Assembly (NCBI GenBank): GCA_025201765.1
Contig: MU623394.1
Coordinates: 1-64,000, forward strand
Source: Daldinia sp. FL1419
Lineage: Eukaryota; Ascomycota; Sordariomycetes; Xylariales; Hypoxylaceae
Direction: 5' to 3'
Length of the DNA: 64,000 bases
Both the position numbers and the translations under genes were made by a program. Below the pieces are notes generated by a model. That model was not told where the DNA came from. It made no database searches and was given only the letters and a program-made list of their open reading frames with translations. Positions 25,001 to 35,451 of this stretch are shown here, one piece after another. How positions within the stretch are numbered: the stretch's first letter is position 1; every line of letters begins with the position of its first letter.

Positions 25001-26966
25001 CGACATTATTAAATACTCTAGCGCAACGTCAACGAAATGGTGTTGTGACCGGCGAGATGTTTGTCGACGGAAAACCACTCGGATCCGACTTCCAGAGAAA
25101 TACTGGATTCTGCCTCCAGGGAGACCTCCACGACGAAACCCAGACAATCCGTGAGGCTATTGAGTTTTCTGCTCTGCTGCGACAAGAGGCGTCCGTTCCC
25201 AGGGCTGAGAAAATCGCGTATGTAGACAAGATTATCGATTTGCTTGAACTCAATGATCTCCAAGATGCTATCGTAGGCTCACTCGGCATCGAGCTACGCA
25301 AGCGCACCACCATTGGGGTGGAACTTGCCGCCAAGCCGTCCTTGCTTCTGTTTTTGGATGAACCGACGTCTGGTCTCGACTCCCAATCAGCCTATTCTAT
25401 CGTCACTTTCCTCAAGAAGCTCTGCGCTGCTGGTCAAGCAATAGTCTGCACTATCCACCAGCCGAGCTCTGTTTTGATACAACAATTTGACATGGTTCTG
25501 ACTCTTAACCCTGGCGGAAACACATTCTATTTCGGCCCCATTGGTGAAAACGGTAAAGATGTGATCGACTACTTTGCTCAGCGTGGCGCTGTCTGCCCTC
25601 CGGAGAAGAACGTTGCCGAGTTCATTCTCGAAACTGCTGCACGACCTCACCGGCGACCGGACGGTACTAAGGTCGACTGGAATGAGGAATGGAGAAACAG
25701 CGAGCAAGCGCAAAAGGTCATCGAAGAAATTGATGGTCTTAAGAGAGTCCGCAGCGTAGTGCCGCAAGATAATGAAGCCGCGAATAAGCACCAAAGGGAG
25801 TTTGCCGCGTCGGCCTGGACACAGACGATTGAATTGACGAAGCGCATGTTTAGGCAATACTGGCGTAAGTCTTCCTACATATACGGAAGACTGTTCGTCG
25901 CAGTGCTCATCGGAATCTTCAACGGGTTTACTTTCTGGAAGCTCGGAAACAGTGTCCAAGACATGCAGAACCGCATGTTCACAACGTTCCTGATTATCAT
26001 TCTTCCCGCCACCATCGTCAACGCCGTCGTGCCAAGGTTCGACAAGAACCTGGGATTATGGCAAGCTCGCGAATACCCTTCTCGCATTTACGGCTGGGTA
26101 GCATTCAGTACTGCTAACATAATTGCCGAAATCCCCGCCGCTATAGTGTCCGGGATCATTTACTGGGCTCTATGGTGCTGGCCGACCGGTCTTGCGAAGG
26201 ACAGCTTGGCTGCTGGATACTCGTTCATAATGACGGTACTCATCTTCCTGTTCATGACCAGCTGGGGACAGTGGATCGGCGCGTTTGCGCCCAGCTTAAG
26301 AGTTATCGACAATGTAAGTTCTTAATGCCAACCCTTTAATAAACCCGAAAATATTAACGTCGTCCGTAGGTATTACCCTTCTTCTTCGTCATGTTCGGTC
26401 TTTTCAACGGTGTGATAAGATCTTATGCGACGCTCCCCGTGTTTTGGAGGTACTGGATGTATTGGCTTAACCCCTCTACATACTGGATCAACGGCATATT
26501 AGCCGCAACACTTGATGGAGTGGCCGTTGAATGCGAACCGTCAGAGACTGCTAAATTCAACGCGCCTCCTAACCGGACTTGCAATGACTACGCTGGCGAA
26601 TTCGTAAGGACTACAGGAGGTTACCTGCTCAACCCAGACGCCACATCCGAGTGCCAGTATTGCGCTTATAGAGTCGGTAACGAATACCTCACCACTCTAA
26701 ACATAAATGTTGGCGAGAAATGGCGAGGTAAGCTAGATTCTACAATCTCTCACCTAACTTAACTCGTACGCTAACAACATGACACATTAGATTTCGGCAT
26801 ATTTTTAGCATTTTGCATTTCGAACTGGGCACTCGTATACTTCTTCGTCTACACGGTACGCATTCGTAACTGGACCTTCGGCTTCGGCTACGTCTTTGGT
26901 GCTCTTGGTAAGGCTATCGATGCGCTGCAGAAGCCATTCAAGAAGGCCAGCAGAAAGCGTAACTAA
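22071..26966 (+). CDS. Full-size PDR-type ABC transporter (ABCG family, four exons)
   Basis: The exons are 22071-23024, 23167-26313, 26370-26727 and 26791-26966. Phases agree and total 4635 nt, giving 1544 residues, a normal PDR length. The order is NBD1-TMD1-NBD2-TMD2. NBD1 has the PDR-type Walker A GRPGSGCST (221-229; Cys replaces Lys), signature VSGGERKRV (about 330) and Walker B AWDNSTRGLDAST. NBD2 has canonical GASGAGKST (about 922) and LLLFLDEPTSGLDSQSA, with the divergent signature segment ELRKRTTIGVELAAKP. These are the asymmetric sites known in Cdr1/Pdr5 proteins. Each TMD has about six hydrophobic helices, and the protein ends in a basic tail, KKASRKRN. Such pumps at the plasma membrane export azoles, plant toxins or metabolites. 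No frameshift is present. Intron 1 is 142 bp; the other introns are 56 and 63 bp. Confidence 0.94.
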
Positions 26967-27325
26967 GACCTATCGCTACTAAGGGTCCAATTAGAAAACA
27001 CTTTATACGTGACCACTAAAGGTGTTCGTCTGCTTATGACTTTTCTGGTCAGATTACGTTGTTGGGGGACGTGCGAGAAGCAGGGTAAAATAAGGGGTAA
27101 GGTAACAGGGAATAGGGTAATAGGGGGTAGGGTAATAAGGGTAGCGATTCAAGATACATGGTGACGGGATTATTAGATATTTAGATATTAGAAGGGGCTC
27201 CTAAAGCTCCAACACGACGACGACCATATTTAACACAACATAGATAGAGAATAGTATATAGATTACATTGAAAAATAAAAAATAAAAAGCCTATTGGTAG
27301 AACAGACTAACCGTAACTCCTTGTA
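26967..27325. other. Convergent 3' region with a G-rich degenerate repeat
   Basis: This separates the ends of the PDR transporter and the gene on the opposite strand. 27072-27150 is a degenerate GGGTAA/GGGTAATA repeat on the plus strand, too irregular to be a telomere tract. Nothing else is seen. Confidence 0.5.
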
Positions 27326-27989
27326 TCATTCATCCTCTGGACGCAAGTATCTGGATTTCTTAATCACGCTCTTCGTAGGACTAATACTATCTTTCTTACA
27401 CTGATCCATCTTATCCGCAGCCAATCTCGCAAACTCACGAACTTCGGAACTAGCCTTGTCGCACTTTGCGAGAGCTTTGAACTGGACTCCCCACGCAAAC
27501 CACAAAGCTTCGCCGTACCTTAAACCAGCGACTGAGACTGGGATACGCTTCTCGCTTACTTCAAAAGAGTGCGTCTTCGGCGTATATGATCCACCGGGCG
27601 CTCACAGCTGCGTAAGGCTCGTGACGGGGTACCTAAGTCTCGTAGCACCTCGTACTCAAAACTGGTTGCGAAAGGCGATGGTCTTCGCAGTGCGTTTAGG
27701 ATGTTTGTGTCTGCTACGCCAGATGCGATTAAGCGCGCCAGAAAAGCCGAGAAGTTGACGTATCTCCTAGCGGCGTCTGGGCCGCTTTCTATTTGTCTTG
27801 TGCCGCACAAAACGCCGGCGGCGAGGTGGTGTCTGGTCGTAGGCCCGTCTGTCTTCCGAGAGCGACCGAATCTGCAGCCTTTAGAGTTAGCATGCCGAGT
27901 TCCAACACGTCAGAGGTGAAAAGCGGCGATACGCCAGGGCTGGGAGTACCAATAGCATCTTGTGAGATGGAGCTACGTGACGAAGTCAT
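27326..27989 (-). CDS. Uncharacterised protein, three-exon model (possibly DUF3632-like)
   Basis: Three coding-looking segments lie in three frames on this strand. They can be joined as exons 27989-27950, 27878-27633 and 27537-27326 (498 nt, 165 residues). Intron 1 (71 bp) ends with a GCTAAC branch and CTAAAG acceptor; intron 2 (95 bp) runs from GTACCC to CCCAG. The product has a helical middle (RRYVNFSAFLARLIASG) and a C-terminal helix with AGLRYGEALWFAWGV, ending RYLRPEDE. The pattern of an aromatic-Asn-Phe-Ala helix followed by a Trp-rich helix reminds me of fungal DUF3632 proteins, but this is weak. Donors are poor and intron 2 lacks a clear branch point. The alternative is a pseudogene with two frameshifts; without splicing, the first frame runs on for 66 codons. 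Confidence 0.4.
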
Positions 27990-28212
27990 ATGGGTCTATC
28001 TGACAAGAACTAGCAATAAAGGCAGTAAACCGAACCCTTTTTCCCGGCCTAGGTGTCAGGTTGCACAACAGCATAGACTTTAAACCCATTAGAGAATAAT
28101 ACATATCGCTTTAGGTTAGAATTAGCCGGCCTTGTGAGCTCGGGAGATGATGTCTGCGGTCGACCCCCCACCCCACAACAATCTGTATACGGCCTGTTGA
28201 GAAATGTCATAG

Positions 28213-30687
28213 TCAAAGCTCGCACTCCTGTGACTCCCATAATGCCTTAACCTCCTCCATAGTCTCCGTACACATCTTGAGGAACTTGTTCGTGGGCATC
28301 TCCTCATCGGTGGAATATTTTGCTCTCAGCACTTCCTCCACGAGGCATCGCATGGCATCCCTGCCGCCTAGGGCCGTAATTTCCCACTTCTCGCCATTGT
28401 GGACATTAAACAGTAAAATACGCGGCAAGCGTTCTGTGTTATTCTGTACAGCCCACAGGTAGCCGTACACGCTCGCCTGGACGGCATGTTCCAATGATAA
28501 CTTGGAGACAAACTTGATCTCCCAGATTGTTACCTCCTCGGCTAGCCCGGGGAGCCCCCCAAACCCGTCTTCGCGTATAGGCCGGGTTGCATTATGGAGA
28601 CGGATCGGCAGCGACCTATCGCTGGTCTTGGTATATTGTATAATGTCTGCCCGTCCTCTAATCCGAGTCGTTTTCTTCTCTCCGTCATAAATAGAAAAGC
28701 CTTCCTCTCCGAGTTTGTGCTCAAATTTCAGCTTCGGGGAATCATTAAATTGTTCCCGGAGCCGTTGTTTCGCAGAATCGAGGTGTGGTCCTAGCCAATC
28801 GAAGCTGTGACGCGCCATCTGGATCCATCGAGAGTAATAGCCGGATGAAAGGGCATCGTGCCGGCATGCCTCTCTGCAAAACCACGCGGCCTGAGCCCCC
28901 TTTTCTGTTGGGACAGTGCCCGGGCTGTCTTCTTTCTCGTGTCCTAGGGTGGAAAGTGTTCCCTTAATGTCGTGCTCGTAGGCGGCGACTACGGCCATGC
29001 CATTAATGTCACTGACAGCCTCATAGTGCATCTTGACCGAATCTGTGAGCACCCTCTCGGGAGCCTTGATCTGTAGTTCCTCAGGGAGTAGAGCAGCCAG
29101 CTCCGTAATTTGTAGATACCGATTGCAGACATCGTCGAGAGTCGCTTGTAGCACATGCCGTGCTATTTCGGAAACGATAACATTTCGCGGGAGTAGCAGG
29201 CCCGTGTTAATCTGGCGACCACTCGCACGACACCTTTTGAATTTCGCAGACGACATCCGGACAACGTCGGCTGTATTGTATAGAGTCTGAGGACAGACGA
29301 AGGGCATTGCGGCCTCCCGAGCGTCATGCATAACGACTAGCTGCTTACGCGCGCGGGTCAGGGCCACGAAGATTTCGTTGGGACATGTATCATTTGGAAG
29401 ATTGCGTCCGAGGATCTCAAAATACGCATTGTCCGCTCCGTAGACGATCACCAGATCACGCTCATTGCCCTTAAACTGGTGGTAAGTTGATACGATTAGC
29501 TTGCCAGAGTAGACGAGCTTATCGAGTGGCACGTCATCGGAAGTTGATACCGCGATTTTGATGCCATATGTTTTGGAAAGCCGATTTGTCAATTTGGAAA
29601 GCACCTCGTTTCGGCGTACGAAGGGTGCTAGGATAGCTGTTCGCTCCGGTCCGTACTTCTTGATCAATGGCATCAAGAACTTGGCAAGGGAGTTGACGTC
29701 AAATAGCTCTGCATGAACGTACTTCGGTTTGGGCCCATCGTGGGACCCAGTGATAGGCCCAACCCCCCCCGAGAAATACCTCGTTGACGAATGTGGATGT
29801 TTGATGTGAGAGTCGGAAACTATTGCTGAGGGTAACAGTGTTCCAAGAGTAAGGCGAAAGAGACGAGAAGAGCTCAGGGGACAGGGCAAGGTAGCGAGAA
29901 TCAGCACCGCGGAAGCCATATATAGCCTGTCGCCCATCCCCTAGAATGACAACCCGGGGGGCTCTTCCACCGGCCCTATTAGTTATGGAGGACAGAAAAG
30001 CGCATGTAAGCCAGAATAAGTCGTCAGTGCAGTCTTGGAATTCATCCAAGACTATAATGTCGTAAGGGTCGCCAGTCCAAGCCGGCACGGTTCCTACTTT
30101 CCTCAAGTTATGCAGTACGATATCGTTGAAGACGACCGTCGAGAAAAGCCTGCTAGCCATGCCATGAAACGTAAAGACATCGGCGGTTGGATAATTCTCG
30201 AATCTCCCGGCTGTTTCAAGTTGTAGGCGCTTCGAGTAGGTCACGACAGCGACAGATTGGTCAAAATTTGCAGCCACGATGGCTTCGGCTGTAGCCGTTT
30301 TACCCGCGCCCGGACAGGCGCAGACGACAACATTTTGGGTTCGAGACAGATCCACCACTTTTTGTTGCGCGGGTGATGGAACGAGTAAGCGCCGTAACGG
30401 TGTGGCAATCCCGACTTGGCCCGGGTCCAGGTCGTTAGCAACCCCGTTCGTCAGACTTCGGGCTGTTGTTATATTCTTCCCGTACTGTTGGAGAGCAGGA
30501 AAGTATTTTTGGAAAAAACGGTTCTATTCTAGGCAGTTAGTATCCCGTCGCCACGTGATTGGGTCTTCAGGAGAATAGGTTAGGGGACAGGGGTACGCAC
30601 GTTGTCCTGCTGGTAGGCGGGAGAGCTATGAAGTGGCTGCGCCCTGCTTGTTGCATGTCGAAGAACGAGTCGGTAAACACGGGACAT
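28213..30687 (-). CDS. UvrD/Rep-like SF1 helicase fused to a PD-(D/E)XK nuclease; reading frame interrupted
   Basis: Exon 1 is 30687-30601 and exon 2 starts at 30523; the 77-bp intron has a GTGCGT donor and TACTAAC branch. Helicase motifs: PSPAQQKVV (Q motif), ACPGAGKT (about 98-105), LDEFQD (188-193), GDGRQAIYGFRGA (224-236), SNSFRLSHQ, STYHQFKGNERD and VALTRARKQL. The C-terminus carries a RecB/Cas4-like nuclease signature: GRADII, WEIKFV and QASVYGY. The total is about 800 residues. The N-terminus MSRVYRLVLRHATSRAQ is Arg-rich without acidic residues, like a mitochondrial presequence. The frame changes at a run of eight G (29763-29770 on the plus strand): helicase motif IV is in one frame, motifs V-VI and the nuclease in another. 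One extra G would explain it. A 58-bp intron (GTATTT to CCGAAG) would also restore phase but would remove family-like residues (GPITGSHDGPKP). Confidence 0.75.
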
Positions 30688-31584
30688 GACGAAAATTGGA
30701 GAATCCCAGATCCGGCAGATCGTTTATGGTATTTCTAATTTAGGGCGCCGGATATTTATTATTGGTGAATTGTCAACGCGTCATGACTTGGACTAGACGG
30801 GTTTCGATGGATTCCTTGCCAAAGAGCGAGTGTTGGAGAATTGGCTTGCGGCGAGCTCACAAGTTATTGGTAAGATATATTGTGCCCATCCTCGCGCTCA
30901 CCACGCAGCAGATTATGAACTCTTGGGCCACCACCTAACCTAGTGACTACCCTGATCGCCTGTATGTAGCGGGGCAACGTTGTTTGCATGCATTTCGTAG
31001 CTTATTTTGACACCGCATCTAACCAACACACCCATATTTCATCGCTCATATCAGCCGTATGAGGAGTTTTCTCTTCTGGTACGTAGGACTTGATCCTACA
31101 ACTATACGTGAGATATTGCGAGATGAATCCACATGACTTCGGCACGTGGCTCCAGATATCACTCTCTAAGAGAATTTATTAGTGTTTGTAAAAAGTTTTT
31201 AAATTTTTAAAATAAAATAAATAAAAAGCTTAGCTTTCTAATGCAAGTCTTTTCTGAATTCGACAGTAACTTACTGTTGGATTAGCGTGGAATTGATCGC
31301 GACCCTGGGCAGTTGTCCATTTGTAACTGCTATCAAGCGTACAGAGTAAGAAGCCTTTAGACTCGGCAGTCTCTTTGAAATGAAGAAGCTCATAAGAAGC
31401 ACAAACATCTAGATCCGGTCAGGCTAGAGGAACCAAACACCCTCCGAGCCGTACCATTTGTGCCGAGACCTTGCTGCGCAGTTGAATTGGAAGAACAGAC
31501 ATCTAACATTATTTATTTCTATCTTTAGTGATCTTACCCATGCTTTCGATTAAACAAAGCTAGCTCATGAAGAGACACAAGCTG
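30688..31584. other. Upstream region of the helicase-nuclease, no gene seen
   Basis: This should hold the promoter of the helicase-nuclease gene (minus strand, start 30687). A short A/T-rich patch lies at 31183-31240. No coding segment or RNA gene was recognised. Confidence 0.4.
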
Positions 31585-31840
31585 CTAGGTTGCCGAGATC
31601 GAGATCGACGTCGCACGGTTCCCATCCACCGCTGTGTGTGGGGGCCTGACGAATTTCGGCTTCCCGAGCTCAGGGCCAAAGTCCATGTCGTAAAGTCGAG
31701 GTCGCGCGCACCAAACAAGTCCCGGCTTACAATACGCTTCTGTAGTCATCCATACGATCTACCAAGCTGTAAACTTCTGCGATGCGACGAAAATCGACTC
31801 GCGTACCTAGGCGACTGAGACCCAGAAATGATATCGCAAA
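31585..31840 (-). pseudogene. Relic of a BAHD/Tri101-type acyltransferase (C-terminal part)
   Basis: On the minus strand, a frame ending at the TAG at 31585 reads LYDMDFGPELGKPKFVR followed by a DG. This matches the DFG-x(n)-GKP-x-x-VR region that follows the conserved DFGWG motif of fungal BAHD and trichothecene 3-O-acetyltransferase-like enzymes. Immediately upstream, in another frame, SRLGTRVDFRRIAEVYSLVD and MDDYRSV look like the preceding helix. The two parts are separated by a frame change and a stop (TAG) in the DFG frame. No HXXXD motif or N-terminal half could be found, although short coding-looking fragments persist to about 32000. I read it as a decayed gene. The intact enzyme family transfers acyl groups from CoA to alcohols. 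Confidence 0.45.
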
Positions 31841-32460
31841 TTTTAGCAAGAGGAGGGCAGAGGTTAAATACATTCTAGAGCGTGAGTGACCAGAGTAAGA
31901 GTCAATAATGGAGCGTCTACGTTACGTAATGGCGATATGTAGTTGTAGCCTGGATTCCTTGCGTATTTGCTTGGTCCCTCGGGGCAGAGCTTCTCAGTCC
32001 AAAAATTGAGGAGCTCCGAGCTCCTCTAGGCAAATGATCAGGAGACTTGGAAGTCGCAAGCTAAAGACAGCTCCAGTGTGCTTCACTAGTTAGACCGTGA
32101 TGCAACAACCTTGGGTCCCGAGGTAAGTCCCAATGTATATCACCACCGACTACTTTATGAATGAAGAGTGTTCTATAAGGACTCCGCATCCCAGAATAGT
32201 TTGCATATTACCAAAGAGACATGTAGAGCAATACCTCTCTATACGCCATTAGGAAGAATCAAGAGGACAAAGCGTGTCGGGCTGGGAGAAAATGGGCATA
32301 TAGCACAAAAAAAGAAAATCAATATAGCATATTATTATTTCAAGACAACTCAAATTTAGCCTCTCTAAATGCCTCCATGCATGTATACCTAGATATTCGA
32401 TAACCACCCCTTTTACGAATGCCATCCCGCCGTTGACAAATCTCAAAGTACAAATACTTA
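31841..32460. other. Intergenic region with a short perfect hairpin
   Basis: Contains GAGGAGCT-CCG-AGCTCCTC (32008-32026), an 8-bp perfect inverted repeat with a 3-base loop, and possible further debris of the acyltransferase relic. No intact gene is supported. Confidence 0.4.
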
Positions 32461-34143
32461 TTATGGCGGGGACTCCGATGCATTGATGTACTCAGTTACC
32501 TCCTTAAAAGCAGACGGTCTCCATTTAGCACTATTTTTCGCGGAGCCAATATGTACCATGGTAATCATAGAACTAGTAGTGTCATCTCTAGGATATGGTT
32601 CACTCTGATCAACCCAGACAACAGAGTCTAGTTTACGAAATATTTGATTTCGCTCTGTATGTGCCTCTTCTGCTTTGCGTGGTTGCTTAGTATGCAAGAA
32701 AAAGGTCTCGAGTTGGAAGAGAGATTCGAGAATGCAATCGCGAGATCCAGTAAGCTTCGCAGTGGACACTGATTTTCTATAAAGGTGCTCAGCCTCTCGA
32801 AGATCTCCTTTAATGCATCTAATATACCCCAACCAAACACAACGGAAGGATTCATCCCTGGCTGTTAGGTAGCTAGGATCTAAGCGAGACAAGGCTTCTT
32901 CAGCCTTGTCTAGAAATCCTTGATTTAGGTGCAATTTGCATGTCGCTAATGCGTGTTCTAATTTGAGCAAACCAAGTAAGGATTGATCAGCAAAGTCGTC
33001 ATGGATCTTGGACAGCCGGTGTTGGAGACTTTGCAATTGTACTCTAGGGTCCTTTTCTCGTTCTACGGCGTCGAAATATTTGAGATATGTCTCGATCGTT
33101 AAGTGGTGAGTCGGTCCTAGTCGCGTGCCATATTCCGATACGCAAAGTGCGAGAACACGCTCCGTGGCATCACGCCGCTCGATGTAAGGGACTGATATGA
33201 AATTTCTCCAGAATCTCGTGAGCGGGCTATCCCGGCCATACATTGCCGTACTAATATCCTGACAAAATCGAAGCAGTAAGCCGCATACCTCTCCGCATCC
33301 GATTCGAATTAGGTGAGTAGCAGTCGATAGTATTCTAGGTATGAGAATTGGTGGAGGATTCCTAAACACTCTTGCTAGCATGAAAAAAGGGGTATCGAGG
33401 ACTTTCCGAAGTGCGGCTGGTTGCGCCTGGCGAGACACCGATAAACCTGCAGTGACACATCTATCAAGTAGCGAACTCAAAAGTTCCGAAGGACCACACC
33501 GTCCGCGGGTGTTCCAGCAATGACTCTCCGACCAGGACCAGAGACCCGTCTCAAAAGACTGGTCTAAGTAAATATGTAACGCCTGAAACATGTCTTCGGG
33601 AAAGGAAGGGACTGGACTACGCCGTCCTATTGGAGTCGAACGCATCGGTGATGGCGAGAGTCGTTTGCTGACTGAGATGGATGAGATCGAAGGGGGGGTT
33701 CGGCAAGTCACGTCCCGAATTGCCTCCGGGTTAGGCGTCGCTCCAGCTTCGAGCTTCGCGAAGATGGAGGGATTTCGAGACAAGTATACTTGAAGATTGC
33801 CCTGATCTATCTCTCGGCCCCTAATATAAAATATAGATGGCTTATGCGCCTTATCGCGATGCTTCTTCAAGTAGAGTATTTGAAGAACTTCATCAAATCG
33901 GAGGTTTTTGAATGCACCCCATGCTGCAAGTTTCTTCTTATACATGGAAACACTGTGTAGTATTAGCTAAACCGTATAGTGACATCGGGCGAGTCCGTAC
34001 GTGGAGTGAAATTCATGATGCTCTTCCATATACGACTTGACCTCTTCGAGGGTCTTATCCTGGTCAAGGTATAATTTCGTGATAACATTCCGAAACCGAG
34101 CCCAATCTTGTGTCGCAGTATGGTGAGAGTCTGGTGTATCCAT
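32461..34143 (-). CDS. Clr5-domain protein with TPR-like C-terminus (two exons)
   Basis: The exons are 34143-34001 and 33952-32461. The 48-bp intron (GTACGG donor, CTAATAC near the end, ACACAG acceptor) gives a total of 1635 nt, or 544 residues. Residues 1-65 fit the fungal Clr5 domain: DWARFRNVITKLYLDQDKTL, EEVKSYMEEHHEFHST, then SMYKKKLAAWGAFKN (the W-G-x-x-K-N end is diagnostic). A Ser/Pro linker follows. The C-terminal 250 residues are helical repeats resembling TPRs (CKLHLNQGFLDKAEEALSRL, WLGYIRCIKGDLREAEHLY). Clr5 of fission yeast acts in heterochromatic silencing; the many filamentous-fungal members are uncharacterised and often pair the domain with TPR or ankyrin-like repeats. The start is the first ATG in frame with the Clr5 domain. 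It is divergent from PRI2. Confidence 0.82.
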
Positions 34144-34643
34144 CTTTCATGACGACCGAGTCCGAACCAAGGTGCTCAAATTCAGAGGCCTCCGACGAAA
34201 AGCTATCCATAGTTTTCCCGTCGATTTTATATTAGATATCCGAATGAAAAGCGAGGCTTGGAACGGTTAGAGACCTAACAGCATCAGCAGCATACGGTAC
34301 GAGTACTTCCATAAGGCGGGATCGAGTTACATTTCGCGACGACGGTGATTGGTTAGGCGAACAGGGGTTTGACCAATGACAATAAAGGTTACCTGCAAGA
34401 GCCTCTCTAGAGAACCCATCTGGGCTGAAAGAAGGTCGGTGGGAGCTCAGAGGCAGCTGAAAAAGAGCTGGGGTCCGGAGAACTAATATCTCCATTGGGT
34501 GCATTTGGTGCTTGTTTGGTGCTTGGATGCTTCGGAAATCTGAAGCACACCTCACTATTCCTGGAAACCACGATACATTTCTGACAACTGGCACGTTTGT
34601 TGAAGCTTCATCAACCCGGTTTCGGCATTTTAAAGGGGCTTGC

Positions 34644-34644
<1 letters not shown>

Positions 34645-34678
<34 letters not shown>
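34645..34678. repeat. (AG)17 microsatellite
   Basis: Seventeen uninterrupted AG dinucleotides in the Clr5/PRI2 intergenic region. It is likely length-polymorphic between strains. Confidence 0.95.
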
Positions 34679-34681
<3 letters not shown>

Positions 34682-35302
34682 CGTGTCGCCTTCAGGAGTT
34701 AGTTGCGGCATATTTCCGCTCACTACCCGCTCACTACCCGCTCACTGCTTTTTGATAACGAGCGACGATCGTACCGTTGACCCAACGGAATATGGTAGGT
34801 ATCCGGCAACATTGTATTAGCCAAGACATCCATAAAACAAGTCCGTTGGAGATATTTTGGAATGCTTCAGCTGAATCATTTGCAGTTATTTCTGCTTTTG
34901 TCGATAGAAAGTTGTCTAGGTTGGTTAGATCAGATCCCACAACTGTGGCTTAGTATTTCGTTATTTTTGAATTTTTTATAAACTTTTTATAGAAGTATTC
35001 AAGCAATACCAGATCCCGTATAATTGTTTTCTTAGTGCGTACCTTATAAGACATGGCCAAAATTCGCAGGAAGGCGGGGCCAAAATTTTAGTTTTGGAGG
35101 TTTGGGGCGAGATCAATGCTGCTTCATGTTAGGTACCTAGGTAGGTAGGTAGGTACTCAGGTACTTAAGATACACTGGTCACGCTTTGAGCTGTCTTAGA
35201 TAATGCCAAGTACCTATGTACAATACTTTGCACATATATCGTGGGGTTCTAAGCTAGTTCTAATTCATACCGTTACTTGATTGGTTTGCTTTTAATTGAC
35301 AA

Positions 35303-35347
35303 TCGCGTTCCACCCATCAAGACGCGTTTTCCTTAGCAAAGTCGCGT
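35303..35347 (+). promoter_or_regulatory. MluI cell-cycle box-like cluster upstream of PRI2
   Basis: One perfect ACGCGT (35322-35327) and two TCGCGT boxes (35303-35308 and 35342-35347) sit 105-150 bp upstream of the PRI2 start. In yeasts ACGCGT is bound by the Swi6-containing MBF complex, which drives G1/S expression of DNA-replication genes including primase subunits. The match between gene function and motif makes a regulatory role likely here. Confidence 0.6.
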
Positions 35348-35451
35348 CGCCTAAAATTCCCATAATGTGACGAAAAGTTCCCCCTCCCCTGTAAAACCTT
35401 CAATATTCTGGATTAATACTCCATATCGTATACCGTTCACCAGCTATCAAG

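Larger units (their letters stand above)
34144..35451. other. Divergent promoter region between the Clr5 gene and PRI2
   Basis: 1.3 kb shared by two outward-facing genes. It contains an (AG)17 microsatellite, an 11-bp duplication (GCTCACTACCC, about 34719-34746), a TACCTAGGTA palindrome with GGTA repeats (35132-35155) and CGCGT boxes near PRI2. A 120-codon open frame (34232-34594, minus) has no recognisable motif and I do not call it. Confidence 0.45.

Noticed and set aside
16751..26966. Possible secondary-metabolite cluster around the monooxygenase and ABC transporter.
   Set aside because: No PKS, NRPS, terpene synthase or cluster transcription factor was found within the window.
27072..27150. 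GGGTAA-rich stretch resembling a telomere tract or a homing-endonuclease site.
   Set aside because: Units are irregular and no exact 18-bp recognition sequence is present. A degenerate simple repeat.
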